From Saccharomycopsis malanga (Eukaryota > Ascomycota > Saccharomycetes > Ascoideales > Saccharomycopsidaceae), in contig CP025323.1 of NCBI GenBank assembly GCA_004014935.1, positions 2,681,001-2,745,000 on the forward strand: a DNA stretch of 64,000 bases, given 5' to 3'. Shown piece by piece: positions 50,861 to 61,319 of this stretch. Positions within the stretch are counted from its first letter, which is position 1; every line of letters begins with the position of its first letter. A program made the translations under genes and the position numbers. The notes under the pieces are model-generated. The model did not search any database. It was not told where the DNA came from and saw only the letters and a list, made by a program, of their open reading frames with translations.

Positions 50861-52732
50861 CTATTTCAATAAATCATCTTGTTTAATTATTCCCACCAAA
50901 TTTTTCACTGCCTCGTAATTTTTAGGGTTTGTTTTTTTCAAATTTAATAACAAGTCATCCTCATTACCATTGAACAACAAAGAGTTGTCTGCTTGTGGAT
51001 CCTCGTCTACATCCATGATATCTTGACCGTTCTTTGTTTCTTCACCTTCATCGTCGTCGTCGTCTTCTTCTTCTTCGTCAACCATATCATCGTCCAAGTT
51101 TCCTTCATCATTTCCTTGGAACTCTGCGTCACCCTCTTCCTTGATAGTGAATTTATCTGTCTTTTTGTCCAGAAGAGAATTATCGATGATCTTGTCGACG
51201 GTGTTGCGTGGAATTGGCTTATTTCTATATAGCTTAGAAAGCTTAAACCGCACAAGCTCCCGTAGGGCAAGAATTACTCTTTCAGGAAACCATCCGCCCA
51301 ATAAGTCCGGTTGGCTATTCAATGGGGTGTCTTTGTTTAACTCAAAGATTGTCTGCACGTCTGGATCACGGAGTTCTTTGATCAAAAAGGATATCAGCTT
51401 TGGTAAAAAGTCTCCCCAAAATTCCAAAAGCCGGCGTTTTTCTTCCTTCAGGATTCTGTCATCATTCAAGAACTTATTGTATGTTTCAGCGTTGAGCGTT
51501 GAAGACTGCAAACCAACCAAACGGAAGAATTCGTGCTGATAGAATCTATACTTGGCATCTGTTCTAGGGTCTACTCCAAACTTTATATAAGTGCTTCTCC
51601 AAGGTCCTTGCCGAAACGAATAGGCGACATAAGGCAAGCAAAAACGCAAGACTTTTCGCAACTCCTTCGGCAACTCCAACGTGATGCCTTTCTTGGAGTA
51701 AATGTCCTCCTTTTCAAACAACTTGTTCAAAACCTCTACACATTGCATATGGCGCAAGGCAACACGATAATCATTCTCTTTCATCATCATTTTCGTGATT
51801 GGCTCTGGTATTTTGCTATAACAGAACCCCATTGGATAAGGACTCTCGGGAAAGATCTCACTGTAATCCACATCCAAATCAGTCAATGAAGTCTCGTTAA
51901 ATTTCTCAACAGCCGCTTTCACGGTCTCTTTCCAGGTATTCCATTCTATTTTCAATCGTGGATGAGGCTCCTGGGGCGTTTCCTTGTCTGTCCACGGCTG
52001 AACGATAGAATAGAGCTTCTTAGACTTCTGCGTTGGCACCAACCGCTTCTCGCTGGTCCCCGGAATGGTCGTTGCCAGAAGCTTTTCGTTCTGCCGATAG
52101 TTGTACATTGCAGGAATCTTTTGGTTGGAAAAAATAGGTGGTGGCGGCAAGTCCAAGTCTTCGTCTTTCCGAGGTTCATCATGTGCAGACCATGGATATT
52201 TCCCAAGCGAGAAATCAATCTTCTTGATTTCATCTAAATTCCCTTGGAAAATACCCTTGTCAACCTGCTGAGCAAACTTGGAATTTCTGACGATGTATTG
52301 ATAATCCGTCATCTCTCTGAACCTGTATGTTCTGTTTACAATTCCTACAGGGGTTACATGCAACAAACTACGCTTCTCCGGTGGACTTTCAGACTCCTTT
52401 TTTTCCATGATCGCTTGGTTCTGCTCTCTAACAGCTTTCAAATACAGCTGGAGATCGCCATTATGCTTCTCCTGAAGCTCCTTCTTGGACACACTGATTT
52501 TGATCAAAATATTATCTGCATACACCAACTTGCCCTCTATAGGATGTTGAAACGGATCCTCCGGACGCAACCGCAACTCCAAAGGCTCTCGATTCATGAT
52601 CTTTTCAAAAATGGCCTTTTTGCCGCCTGTCATTTGAATCACTTTATCCACATTCCGTACATTTAATGGATACTCAATTGACGTTACTCGTGGAAGATCC
52701 AACGGATGTGCCTTTGCCTCTTGAAACGCCAT
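50861..52732 (-). CDS. TFC1: Transcription factor TFIIIC subunit tau95
   Basis: 623 residues from the ATG at 52732 (MAFQEAKAHPLDLPRV); the open frame continues 12 codons upstream to a GTG that is not needed. Yeast Tfc1 has 649. Matching stretches include the N-terminal VTSIEYPLNVRNVDKVIQM (dimerisation region), RLRPEDPFQHPI, the DNA-binding/winged region with GPWRSTYIKFGVDPRTD and AKYRFYQ, and a Glu/Asp-rich tail (EEEEDDDDDEGEE, about residues 573-586). Tau95 contributes to A-box recognition in the Pol III initiation complex on tRNA genes, which would also be needed to transcribe the SINE-A family. A SINE-derived microsatellite lies in its 3' flank. Confidence 0.94.
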   Translation of the reverse strand: MAFQEAKAHPLDLPRVTSIEYPLNVRNVDKVIQMTGGKKAIFEKIMNREPLELRLRPEDPFQHPIEGKLVYADNILIKISVSKKELQEKHNGDLQLYLKAVREQNQAIMEKKESESPPEKRSLLHVTPVGIVNRTYRFREMTDYQYIVRNSKFAQQVDKGIFQGNLDEIKKIDFSLGKYPWSAHDEPRKDEDLDLPPPPIFSNQKIPAMYNYRQNEKLLATTIPGTSEKRLVPTQKSKKLYSIVQPWTDKETPQEPHPRLKIEWNTWKETVKAAVEKFNETSLTDLDVDYSEIFPESPYPMGFCYSKIPEPITKMMMKENDYRVALRHMQCVEVLNKLFEKEDIYSKKGITLELPKELRKVLRFCLPYVAYSFRQGPWRSTYIKFGVDPRTDAKYRFYQHEFFRLVGLQSSTLNAETYNKFLNDDRILKEEKRRLLEFWGDFLPKLISFLIKELRDPDVQTIFELNKDTPLNSQPDLLGGWFPERVILALRELVRFKLSKLYRNKPIPRNTVDKIIDNSLLDKKTDKFTIKEEGDAEFQGNDEGNLDDDMVDEEEEDDDDDEGEETKNGQDIMDVDEDPQADNSLLFNGNEDDLLLNLKKTNPKNYEAVKNLVGIIKQDDLLK

Positions 52733-52932
52733 TCTAAAAAAAAACAAAACTTTCCGCTCTTTTGCCACTTCTTTTACCCAAATATAGTAATACTATATAA
52801 CGCTTTTCAATATATTGTTTATTGTTTATATAGCCTACCCAACTGAAATAAATATCAACATAAGCATTTGGTCATGTGACATTCTGGCTCCTCCACATGC
52901 GCTTTGCAAGTGACGGTTTATTTTCAACATCA
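52733..52932. other. Short region between TFC1 and tRNA-Glu
   Basis: Contains GGTCATGTGAC (about 52871), an E-box-like site shared in core with others in the window; it may serve TFC1. Nothing else noted. Confidence 0.4.
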
Positions 52933-53004
52933 TCCGATATAGTGTAACGGCTAGCACGGTTCGCTTTCACCGAGCAGACCCGGGTTCGACTCCCGGTATC
53001 GGAA
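52933..53004 (+). tRNA. tRNA-Glu(TTC)
   Basis: 72 nt. The acceptor stem TCCGATA / TATCGGA pairs fully. The A box is TAGTGTAACGG and the B box GGTTCGACTCC. The anticodon loop CTTTCAC carries TTC (52966-52968). There is no intron. It differs from S. cerevisiae tRNA-Glu(TTC) mainly in the D-arm/anticodon stem. A T9 run directly after 53004 is the Pol III terminator. A genomic reference for Pol III signals in this species. Confidence 0.98.
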
Positions 53005-53013
53005 TTTTTTTTT
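53005..53013 (+). terminator. Pol III terminator of tRNA-Glu
   Basis: An uninterrupted T run immediately after the discriminator base. Confidence 0.9.
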
Positions 53014-53920
53014 TGCCTTTTATATCTGAGATTGTTAAATATAGTGGGTTTTTCAATAGTTAACTAATGGTATGATGATAGTCTTTTCAGTTATGTTCGG
53101 GAAGAATAGATTTTGTTAAGCAAATGTTTCTTTTCTCAAAAGACTGTGTAATACTGTAATGTATCGACTCAATCAAACAATAGGACTAGGAACATATAAA
53201 GTTTACCACCAATGAGACAGATGGATCTTAATAACTATTTGAGAAAAAAAGGTTGTAAAGTAGGTAATTTCAATTGAGCAGTATACTGTGAAACAGTAGT
53301 CTAAGAGAGAAAAACAAGAATGAAGCTACTTATAAATGGCATATTAAATCAAAAATGTAGACAGTTTATAATAAAATTTTTCTATAAAGTAGAAGAATTT
53401 TTAGAGTTTTTCTACTTCTAATTCCGTCTTTATATATATATATAACATATTTCTCTACTTAGAGCTTATCAGTGCCCACTTCTTTATTTTGTTGCTGTAG
53501 ACGGCTTTTTTTCTCAAAGTACAACTACTCTTAAGATGCTATTTTTTCCAGTAGGCAACAAAATCAATTTTCTAGTTAATTAACTACCACCGTCGACCCT
53601 TTATTTTGAGCGTTTGATCCGGTCTGTTGTCCCTACTGAGAAATTTTCATTTGGCTTGGAAACTAAAAATAGTTGGCACCATTCCAGTGATGGCATCATA
53701 TCAGCAAGTTAACCAATCAATTGAACCAGCTATCAACACGCAAACGTTCAGCTGTATCTATCGACACTTCACGAAACCATATATATAAACTAGTGTCAAA
53801 AAATGCTAAGGAACGATCACCAAAAACAAGACAAAGCCTCACTATGAAAAACATTAATAATTGTAAAACTGCGAAATACAAACATCATAAAACAATGCAA
53901 GAGAAAAACGGTTGAGTCAA
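53014..53920. other. Intergenic region
   Basis: About 900 bp, AT-rich, with a TATATATATATATA run near 53435. A 64-codon frame at 53721-53915 has no recognisable content. No repeat family member seen. Confidence 0.5.
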
Positions 53921-54649
53921 TCAAACATCTTTGGGCGTGATTTTAGTTTGCTGGACATAGCTAACAACATCACTTTCAGACTTGTCAGTAATAATGCTGA
54001 CATCATCTTTTTGGATGTCTGCGTGGTTTACAATATCGAAAAAGAATAAAGGAGCTACAACGAGCAATGAGCCAACCACCAAACCCCGAGAACCACCAAA
54101 CCAAGACATGTAGCTGACTTTCTTTGAGTCCAAGGCCGATATAATATTAGCGAGTGCAGATTGGAAACACTTGTAGAAAAAAGCGTACAAAATACTTTTC
54201 TTTGATTTGTTAGACATGTAGCTCAAGATGTAAAGTATGTAACTTTGGAACATGGCGTCGTACATTCCATAGAACATGTACAAGAAAAGTGGGCCAATAT
54301 AGCCTTTGTCAGTAAAGTCCATGGCAGCTATATCACTTTCGCGGTCCTCTTTCAATTGATATTCAATACTACCACCCCAGATAGATATGCCGAGCATGAA
54401 GATGAAGGCCCAACAAAATTTCACACGCACACTACGACGAAAATGTTGCCAATAAAATGCCAAGCAAATAAGAATAGCACCAAACATTTGCATGGCCCAG
54501 TAAAGCAACGAGTTCAAGGAACGAGTCCTTGAATTGAACTTGTCATATCCGTTGAAGTTGTGAAATATATAAGTATAGTACCAGTTGGATGCAGCGAACA
54601 CTGGCAACAAGAAATAGATTTTTGGTTTACTGGTAGGAACTTTGAACAT
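53921..54649 (-). CDS. UNC93-like membrane protein, C-terminal half only
   Basis: 242 residues with six likely membrane segments. FAASNWYYTYIFHNFNG, FNSRTRSLNSLLYWAMQMFG and YMFYGMYDAMFQSYILY follow the second half of fungal UNC93-like (DUF895) proteins, which are MFS-related and about 450 residues long. The corresponding first six segments are absent, and the 1.4 kb upstream on this strand shows no matching frame. The gene therefore looks 5'-truncated. The ATG at 54649 gives an uninterrupted frame, so a half-size protein could still be made. Some fungi have short family members, so I do not call it a pseudogene with certainty. Confidence 0.7.
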   Translation of the reverse strand: MFKVPTSKPKIYFLLPVFAASNWYYTYIFHNFNGYDKFNSRTRSLNSLLYWAMQMFGAILICLAFYWQHFRRSVRVKFCWAFIFMLGISIWGGSIEYQLKEDRESDIAAMDFTDKGYIGPLFLYMFYGMYDAMFQSYILYILSYMSNKSKKSILYAFFYKCFQSALANIISALDSKKVSYMSWFGGSRGLVVGSLLVVAPLFFFDIVNHADIQKDDVSIITDKSESDVVSYVQQTKITPKDV

Positions 54650-55443
54650 GGCTGAAGTATGATTGGGAAGTTCTCAGGACGACACTGGCAAATGACCAAA
54701 TAGGCACATATATTATATAGTTGATAAATGATTGTTTTAGTAATAAAGCCGTTTTCATAATTATTATCAAAGTATTTCCCCGTGACCATTTCTTATGATA
54801 ACATTACCTAAGTATCTAAATCTTGAACGTGCAAGGTTGTTTCTACTATAGTTTTTTTCGATAATATTGGAAAGCCCTTATCTTATCTTGAAGACGAGTA
54901 CCTTTCAGCAATGATTCTGAGACCGTCGGACTTCTAGGTTTTGTCCATAGTGTTGAAATTTGATCAATATACCATCTACAAATCAAATTAAACTCAAAGG
55001 GGTAAATGAGTGGTTGGAGGATCAATAATAATGCATCATAATAGTTGTGCTCAGTATATAGAGGATGCAGAGCCAACTAGATATCACCACTACTCATTTA
55101 AACAATTTTCTTTGAATCATGCCACGAAATTGAGTGGAAAACCTCAAATTTTTCGCTTGAAAAAAGTATACTAGACCACTCATACAGTTGTACGTCCATA
55201 AATGTCCACTAGTGAAACATTTTCTTTATCAATGTATTTAGAATCTTTTTTATATATGGAAATGAGTTACGTGAATATGGTAGCATTCCTGTATGTAAGA
55301 TACCGTATAAGATACTGAATGCGGGGACTTCAAAAGAAAGCCTCACCAGAACTAGGGTGATTATTATCATTGAGATTAGCCAGTCGCTTCAAGTCTGACA
55401 TCAGAATTTAATTATAGACGTTTCAATAAGGCACATTGAAAAA

Positions 55444-55482
<39 letters not shown>

Positions 55483-56041
55483 CATGCACATATCTGCAAA
55501 CTGCTTCCCATGGATAGGACATAAAGGTGCTGCCCTCTGTCGACAGATACTGTCTGGTCCAGTGAAGCCCGAAAGTAAGAAGTTGAAGGGCTAAATATAG
55601 GGTATAACTGTAAAAGGAGAGAAAACGGTTAATTATGTTGCTCAACTTGCCGAATAAATACTGTATGTACACATGTTTTAAGAGGGGTCCGTCTATTGTC
55701 TCTTAGATCGCCTTTGCGTCTTTGCTGTTTTTACGAAAAGTTGCTAACACTAGCTAACCAACCGCCAGCCAAGCATTCAACCGCACATTCGTACTTTGGT
55801 TCAACACCTTTCACCAAGCTACACTAGCTATGCTAGCTACGCCAAAATGTCAAAATATCGACGCGTGCGCCCATGTGAGCTCTGCATCAGGGACGCATAA
55901 TGCAGGGTGCGTACACCCGCGATGACTAGTCGAGAAATTTCTTGATGGTGAGATGAGGGTGTAGAATATCATTTCTTTCTTCTTTTATATATCATTTTCG
56001 AAAAGGCATATCACTAACACATTTTTTGGGCGTCAAACGAC
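54650..56041. other. Intergenic region between UNC93-like gene and SDH8
   Basis: About 1.4 kb. It contains an (AT)n run at 55447-55480 and the GGGTGCGTACACCC palindrome (55905-55918). I looked for the missing UNC93 N-terminal half on the minus strand and did not find it. No SINE-A copy. Confidence 0.5.
55905..55918. promoter_or_regulatory. GGGTGCGTACACCC site upstream of SDH8
   Basis: Near-palindrome 124 bp before the SDH8 ATG, next to CATAATGCA and CGCGTGCGCCC. It shares 13 of 14 bases with 47027-47040. A Rap1- or zinc-cluster-type factor would fit, but this is not shown. Confidence 0.3.
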
Positions 56042-56461
56042 ATGCAGTCACTCATAAGAACCGCTACCCGTAGATCCGTATGCCATAGCCTTGCTGGAGC
56101 CAGAGCAAGTGTACTTGTTCAAAGAGCCGCTTTCTCCGGCAAGTTTGAACCAACAACAACTCCTTCACCTCCAAGATTGCCTGAGGAGGACCAGGAAGAG
56201 TTTGAGAGACTCCAGAAGATTGCAAGTTCGCAGGCGGCTATAGAAGAATACAATAATAAAGTGGTTGGTGATGAAAACAAAGCCAAGGCTGCGCCAAACC
56301 TTTCAGAAACTACTGACATTGGCAACTTTGCTTCTTATTTTGCAACCATTCCAGAGTTTGAGGGCGATGTGAACCCAAAAACAGGCGAGGTTGGTGGCCC
56401 TAAACAAGATCCGCTTAGACATGGCGATTATTCGTTCAACGGCAGAGTCACAGACTTTTAA
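56042..56461 (+). CDS. SDH8: Succinate dehydrogenase assembly factor 4
   Basis: 139 residues (yeast Sdh8 has 138). The N-terminal 35 residues are rich in Arg, Ala and Ser (RTATRRSVCHSLAGARAS) without acids, a mitochondrial presequence. The C-terminus carries the DUF1674/SDHAF4 signature: NPKTGEVGGPKQDPLRHGDY followed by SFNGRVTDF. Sdh8 shields FAD-loaded Sdh1 in the matrix before it joins Sdh2. A SINE-A copy starts 46 bp after the stop. Confidence 0.95.
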   Translation: MQSLIRTATRRSVCHSLAGARASVLVQRAAFSGKFEPTTTPSPPRLPEEDQEEFERLQKIASSQAAIEEYNNKVVGDENKAKAAPNLSETTDIGNFASYFATIPEFEGDVNPKTGEVGGPKQDPLRHGDYSFNGRVTDF

Positions 56462-56506
56462 ATATTTAATTTTTTATTTATTCATTTATTCATTTGATTA
56501 TAACAT

Positions 56507-56881
56507 AATAATATTAATATCGTATATATATATTTCATACCCAGTACATATCAGTTTTGTATATACGTGCTATTTCTACGGGGACTTGCTAAAACCCAAA
56601 CATGTTCTTTTGCTCATAATCTTCCCACCCAATTGGTTGAAAGGTTGAAAGGTTGAAATTGCCTGTGAAATCATGTTCAGGACTGTAAAAAGCATATTAT
56701 TTATTTTTTTTATTTTGATATCAGCTATGAACGAATTTTACTCGCTGCTTTACGGAACTGGGCTCGAAATACAAGATTATTATTACTATAAAAAGCAGCG
56801 AGTCAAAGTATTTTGATAGGAATCAAGCCTGCGTTACTGTTAGGTCTTTTTTCTCTTTATTGAGAGCACTGGCCAGTGGCT
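56507..56881 (-). mobile_element. SINE-A copy carrying a nested SINE-A insertion
   Basis: On the minus strand the head (GCCACTGGCCAGTGCTCTCA), AAAAAAGACCTAACAGTAAC, a B-box relic (GGCTTGATTCC), the body and the 3' block (CTGGGTATGAAATATATAT) are present. TTATAACAT flanks both sides (56498-56506 and 56882-56890), a 9-bp target-site duplication. The body is split at 56695-56788 by a plus-strand SINE-A piece. Confidence 0.78.
56695..56788 (+). mobile_element. SINE-A fragment nested in another SINE-A
   Basis: It contains TTTTACTCGCTGCTTTACGG joined to AACTGGGCTCGAAATACAAG and an ATTATTATTACTA tail, so its own body is deleted between those two blocks. TAAAAAGCA occurs on both sides (56686-56694 and 56789-56797). 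Removing the insert plus one TAAAAAGCA makes the host body continuous (CTGTAAAAAGCAGCGAG), which supports the boundaries. Confidence 0.82.
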
Positions 56882-56890
56882 TTATAACAT

Positions 56891-57259
56891 GCACAGTTTA
56901 ATTCAATACCATTTTGTTTAGAATTACCACCACAATGTAAGCTAGTCTACAAGAAACATTATCAAATAGTCGTGATATCCAAGAGTAGTGTAGTACATAG
57001 GTGGAAACATTAGCAAGCCTGAAAAACAAATTTTAGAGTATAAGTTCAGCGTATAGAACAAGTAAGATGCAAGTATGAATAAGTAAAGTGATAGAAAATG
57101 CCATTTTAGTGAAAAAAAAAAAAAAAGAAAACCAATGAAAAGAAGAAGAGATATAGAGACGAGCAGAACACGGCGTAAAGAATGCATGCAACAATAAGAA
57201 AGAAAAAAACATTTGGGATATTCATTGTGAAGAAATTGAATAGAAATACATGGCAATGA
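56891..57259. other. Intergenic region 3' of IME2
   Basis: About 370 bp, AT-rich with a 19-nt A tract near 57112. No gene seen. Confidence 0.5.
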
Positions 57260-59269
57260 TCAGTTGAGCATAAATGTGCTGTCTGAATAATGGTTATGGC
57301 CCGAACTGCCTTGAATATTGATGTCTTTAAGCTGAACATTAGTGAGTTGGTGTGACGGTAAAGCGTCGTTTTTCACGGTGATTTTGGAGTATTGGCCGGC
57401 CAAGGTATTGTGGTAATTTTCATTATTTGCAATTGGAACTGGGTGATTTACTGGATGGAAGCCTACTGGACTGAATGCCGGGTCATGAGGATAATGGACT
57501 TTGTTTTCCATTGAATGAGAATTGGAAGGAGGATATTTGGGCGTATTCGAATACTCGGCACCAAAAGGCATTACCAGACCGTCGTAATAGAGCCCCAAAC
57601 CCTGCCTTTGGGCAAAAAAGGTCTTTCCTTGTTCAGTTTCCACATCAAAGCCCTCGCTTTCAATGCTGCTGGAGCAATTTGGGTACGAGTTTCTGATTCC
57701 GCCGTCTGCGTGCTGTTTGAGACTGAACGTGTTGGAAATGATCAGATCAGTAGCAGAATCGCACTGGCTTTCGTTGAACTGAGGAACAACACCAGCAGTA
57801 GGGAAATGGTGGGCTGTATTCAAGTAGCTGTATCTTATAGAGTTGCTAGAAATACTGGCTGGGGAGTTCTGAAGCACCGGCGATCCAACCTTGGACACCC
57901 CGTTGGAGAACACCTGCTGTGGATAGTGGCCAAGCGGCGAGTTTTCCAAGGCGGTTTTGCGGTCTTTGCTGCCGACAAACGCAATTGGAGAAAGCTGGTT
58001 GGCAGATTTTTTCAACAACAACGTCTTTTGTTTGGCAGACTTTCTGGTAACCTCGGTCTTGGCCGCAAAGCCTCTTGCAAAAGCTTCAGGCGGGCTTTGG
58101 GTGAACTCTGCCGTGTCTACAATGGTTCCTTTGAAATAAGGCATTCTACAAAGACTTTCGACGTCGATTCTGAGCTTGGGGTCCCACGTTAAACAGGCCT
58201 TGATGGCATCGGCCAACGGCGCGAGTTCTGGCTTGTGCACAATGTTTTCAATGCGGACTCCTCTGGCAGGAGGTAGTTGGAAGCCCAACTTGTTGGCCAA
58301 GATCTGTGCTTCGGGCCAGTAGCCGCCTAATGGCAGTCTTTCTGGGTCTGTTTCAAAGCTGTGGGTCACTGGATACGGAGAGCCCAACACTTCCAAGATT
58401 TTCCAAGTTTGCTCCAATTCGTTGTTGCCGGGGAAAAGAGGTCTGAAGGTAGCCACTTCGGCTGCTACAGCTCCAAAAGCCCAAATGTCGATGGGGCGCG
58501 AGTAGTACTTTTGGCGCAACAAAATCTCTGGCGACCGGTACCATCTTGTGGAAACATAGGCTGTGTAGGGTCTTTTATTTTCAATGCTTCTTGCCAAGCC
58601 GTAGTCGGCTAGTTTGACGGTGTAAGGGGACATTGAGCCGCTGGTGCTGAAATAGCCGTTTTTGTAGGCCGTGGCGCTGATGAGGATGTTTTCTGGCTTG
58701 ACGTCTCTATGGAAATAGCCGTGTTTATGGATATGGCGGATTCCGGCCAATATCTGGGCCAAAATGCTTTTGATAGACTTTTCCGAGAAATATTGGCCCT
58801 TCCGGGCCTTCATAAACTGGTACAAGTTCTGGTCCATGGTTTCCATGACAATATGTAGTCTGAAGTCGACGTTATCGATGAACATTTCATGTATGAACAC
58901 CAAATTGGGATGCGAGGGAATGGAGAGAATAAACCGGATTTCCTTGACTTTGGTGTAATCCTTGAGTTTCCCAAGCCGTTTGTTCATGGTTTTGATGGCC
59001 ACCAAAGAACTGGCCATCTCAGAAACCCCGGCAATAGGATTCATAAGCGTGTTCATTTTGTCCGCTGTGTAATGGTACGATCCACGACGCTTTGCAAGCA
59101 CCACCGAGCCAAAACTGCCATTTCCCAAACTGGCAACTGTCTGGTATCTGGAAGCCAAGGGCTTGAGAGGAAGATGCTTAGGAGGACTGTTGATATCCGG
59201 CGGTAACGACGCGGCATTTTGGTACTTTTGGGGCGCTGTAGACCCATCATGAAGATTATTATTGTTCAT
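57260..59269 (-). CDS. IME2: Meiosis-inducing protein kinase Ime2
   Basis: 669 residues (S. cerevisiae Ime2 has 645). The kinase domain spans about 42-375: glycine loop LGNGSFGSVV (48-57), Lys93 in VAIKTM, catalytic HRDVKPENIL (187-196), ADYGLAR (221-227, Tyr in place of the Phe in DFG) and the activation motif TAY (236-238) in YTAYVSTRWYRSPEIL. A DYG plus TxY combination and a long insert after the glycine loop are typical of the RCK/MAK family to which Ime2 belongs. The C-terminal 290 residues are Ser/Asn/Pro-rich and disordered. In yeast Ime2 drives meiotic S phase and Ndt80 activation; in other fungi the family regulates mating and filamentation. The 5' gap of over 4 kb is the longest in the window. 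Confidence 0.92.
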   Translation of the reverse strand: MNNNNLHDGSTAPQKYQNAASLPPDINSPPKHLPLKPLASRYQTVASLGNGSFGSVVLAKRRGSYHYTADKMNTLMNPIAGVSEMASSLVAIKTMNKRLGKLKDYTKVKEIRFILSIPSHPNLVFIHEMFIDNVDFRLHIVMETMDQNLYQFMKARKGQYFSEKSIKSILAQILAGIRHIHKHGYFHRDVKPENILISATAYKNGYFSTSGSMSPYTVKLADYGLARSIENKRPYTAYVSTRWYRSPEILLRQKYYSRPIDIWAFGAVAAEVATFRPLFPGNNELEQTWKILEVLGSPYPVTHSFETDPERLPLGGYWPEAQILANKLGFQLPPARGVRIENIVHKPELAPLADAIKACLTWDPKLRIDVESLCRMPYFKGTIVDTAEFTQSPPEAFARGFAAKTEVTRKSAKQKTLLLKKSANQLSPIAFVGSKDRKTALENSPLGHYPQQVFSNGVSKVGSPVLQNSPASISSNSIRYSYLNTAHHFPTAGVVPQFNESQCDSATDLIISNTFSLKQHADGGIRNSYPNCSSSIESEGFDVETEQGKTFFAQRQGLGLYYDGLVMPFGAEYSNTPKYPPSNSHSMENKVHYPHDPAFSPVGFHPVNHPVPIANNENYHNTLAGQYSKITVKNDALPSHQLTNVQLKDINIQGSSGHNHYSDSTFMLN

Positions 59270-61319
59270 ATTAACTAATGACTATGGAATTTCCAATATA
59301 AATCAAAACAATGTATGAATGATGCGTGCTCAGCAAAGAAAAACTTGCTGGATCGACAGAAAACGGATTTATAACTGTGTGTGTGACATATAAGCAAACA
59401 AGGCAAAACAAGGAAACACAAGGGTTATATATCAAAGTCGATATTGATGTTGATTAACAAGTCCAATTTAATTTAAGACATGCAATGCACACAAGGCCCA
59501 ACACAAAAGGAAGTAACAGAAGTGTCAGAGATACGGAGGGAAAAAGTAAAAAAAAAGAAGGATCCTCGAGGAAGGAATTTAATGTTACTATATAATATAT
59601 CGTATAATAAGTATATATATTGTAATCATACTAGTTAGTGTATCTGTACAAAAATGATGCTATTGTTTGTAAATTGTTTATGTATTTTACTTAATTTTTA
59701 TTTTTTTTATTGAAGGCAAGTAATAATTCCTGGATGGAAAACATCCAAGTTAAGTTTGCAGCTTGCACCTACAGAAAGCTGCATATTGTATAAACTTTAA
59801 TATTTTCCATTTTACATTTTACATTTTACATGACAAAACGCTGAACGGCGCATGTCATGAATTAAAGTGTCACACACATACAGTAAAACCTTTTCCAATC
59901 CAACATTACCTCTGCATACTTTGTATGGTCAACGTACATATCATTCAAAGTCCACGGAATTTCATTTTCTTTTGCTTGAGTTTTCCTTGTTTCATATGCT
60001 ATTCCAATGATAACATCTTTTGGGGCGCCCATCGCCCATAAATAAGGGTCAAAATCCAATAAAGGACCTTTTGCTGTGCAATTTCATAAGCTAATTAATT
60101 AAACACTATAATTTAAATTAACATCTATCTTAATATCATCTCCACCCAGCAGATCCATCATGCATGTATCAGTAATATCATATAAAAACGTTTATGTATT
60201 CTCCCTACAGCTACAGGAAGCTAACTTGTCTTGTACATGTATCCGTACACATTTCATTGTACGGTTGTACATGATACTTTACAATCCTGTTACGCATTTC
60301 GCCGTTTATGGCAAACGAACCTAATCAGTATACATCATCGCTTTTTTCGACAATCTTCCGCCCAATACCCCAGTACAATTGCTAACCGCTTTCTAAAACC
60401 CGCCTTGAAGCCCAGGGTTAAAAACCGATATCACCGCCACCCTTTTTGACAGGTTCCATAACTCGTATTATATTTTGGTTCTCACATTTCATCTAGCAAT
60501 ACTTATTTCATTATGGAACCACTTGGGCATTAGTTAAAACTCGGTTTAAATTCTACACTGCATTTAATGCATGATATCACAAGCTCATCGCATGCGCAAG
60601 ACGCATTGAGATGCATAGTCTAGAATGGTTTTGCATATTGCGAACAGTGCACAATAGACGTCGTGTCACTTGACAACATTCCAACCAATTCCAGCATACA
60701 TATGTATCTAATGCGTACTCGTTCGTATTCAAACAAAATCCTAAATGAAAAATAAAAAAAATAATACACCCAAAGAAATGAATAATGATTTTTGTTTCGT
60801 TAACTAAAATGGGTAATTTTGAAACGAAAAAACTAAAACTCAAGACATAATTTAACCGCAGCAATCTCATCTCTTAACTTGGCTTAATTTCCAGCACCAA
60901 TTAATGACATGTCGGATTTTGGGATTTAATAAGACCAGATACGTATGTCAGCGGCGTCTTGCATTTCGCCGTTGAAACTACGTCATCAACTTTTTTCAAT
61001 ATTAATTCTAAATTTGTCCGTTTTTCTTTTCATTCTACATCAAATCGTTTATGACCCAAACATTTGGACGATGAACAGTTTAGCTTATTATCATACTAGT
61101 CTGATCGTATCAATTAAAATGTTACTTGAGAATCAAACTTGTCATATTGTCGCATCATTCATGCAAATAATAAAATGCATATAACAGGAGATTCATTTCA
61201 TAGCTTGTCCTAATGCTTATGGTCGCAAATTGACGTCAATCTGAATTTTGTATGGACTTTTGAACATTGAACGTAAAATTTTCTTTTCCTGAAAAACTAG
61301 ACAGACAGACAACTTGTCA
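59270..61319. other. IME2 upstream region, proximal 2 kb
   Basis: No confident gene. A minus-strand stretch at 60080-59862 reads as a plausible protein piece (GPLLDFDPYLWAMGAPKDVI, then TRKTQAKENEIPWTLNDM) without a start or match, so it may be a gene relic. ATGCAT/GCATGC words recur at 60160 and 60565-60715. Palindromic TGTACA words lie at 60233-60272. Confidence 0.4.

Noticed and set aside
54514-54789. Frame overlapping the start of the UNC93-like gene as its missing N-terminal half
   Set aside because: It is out of frame, Cys/Ser-rich and lacks membrane segments of the family.
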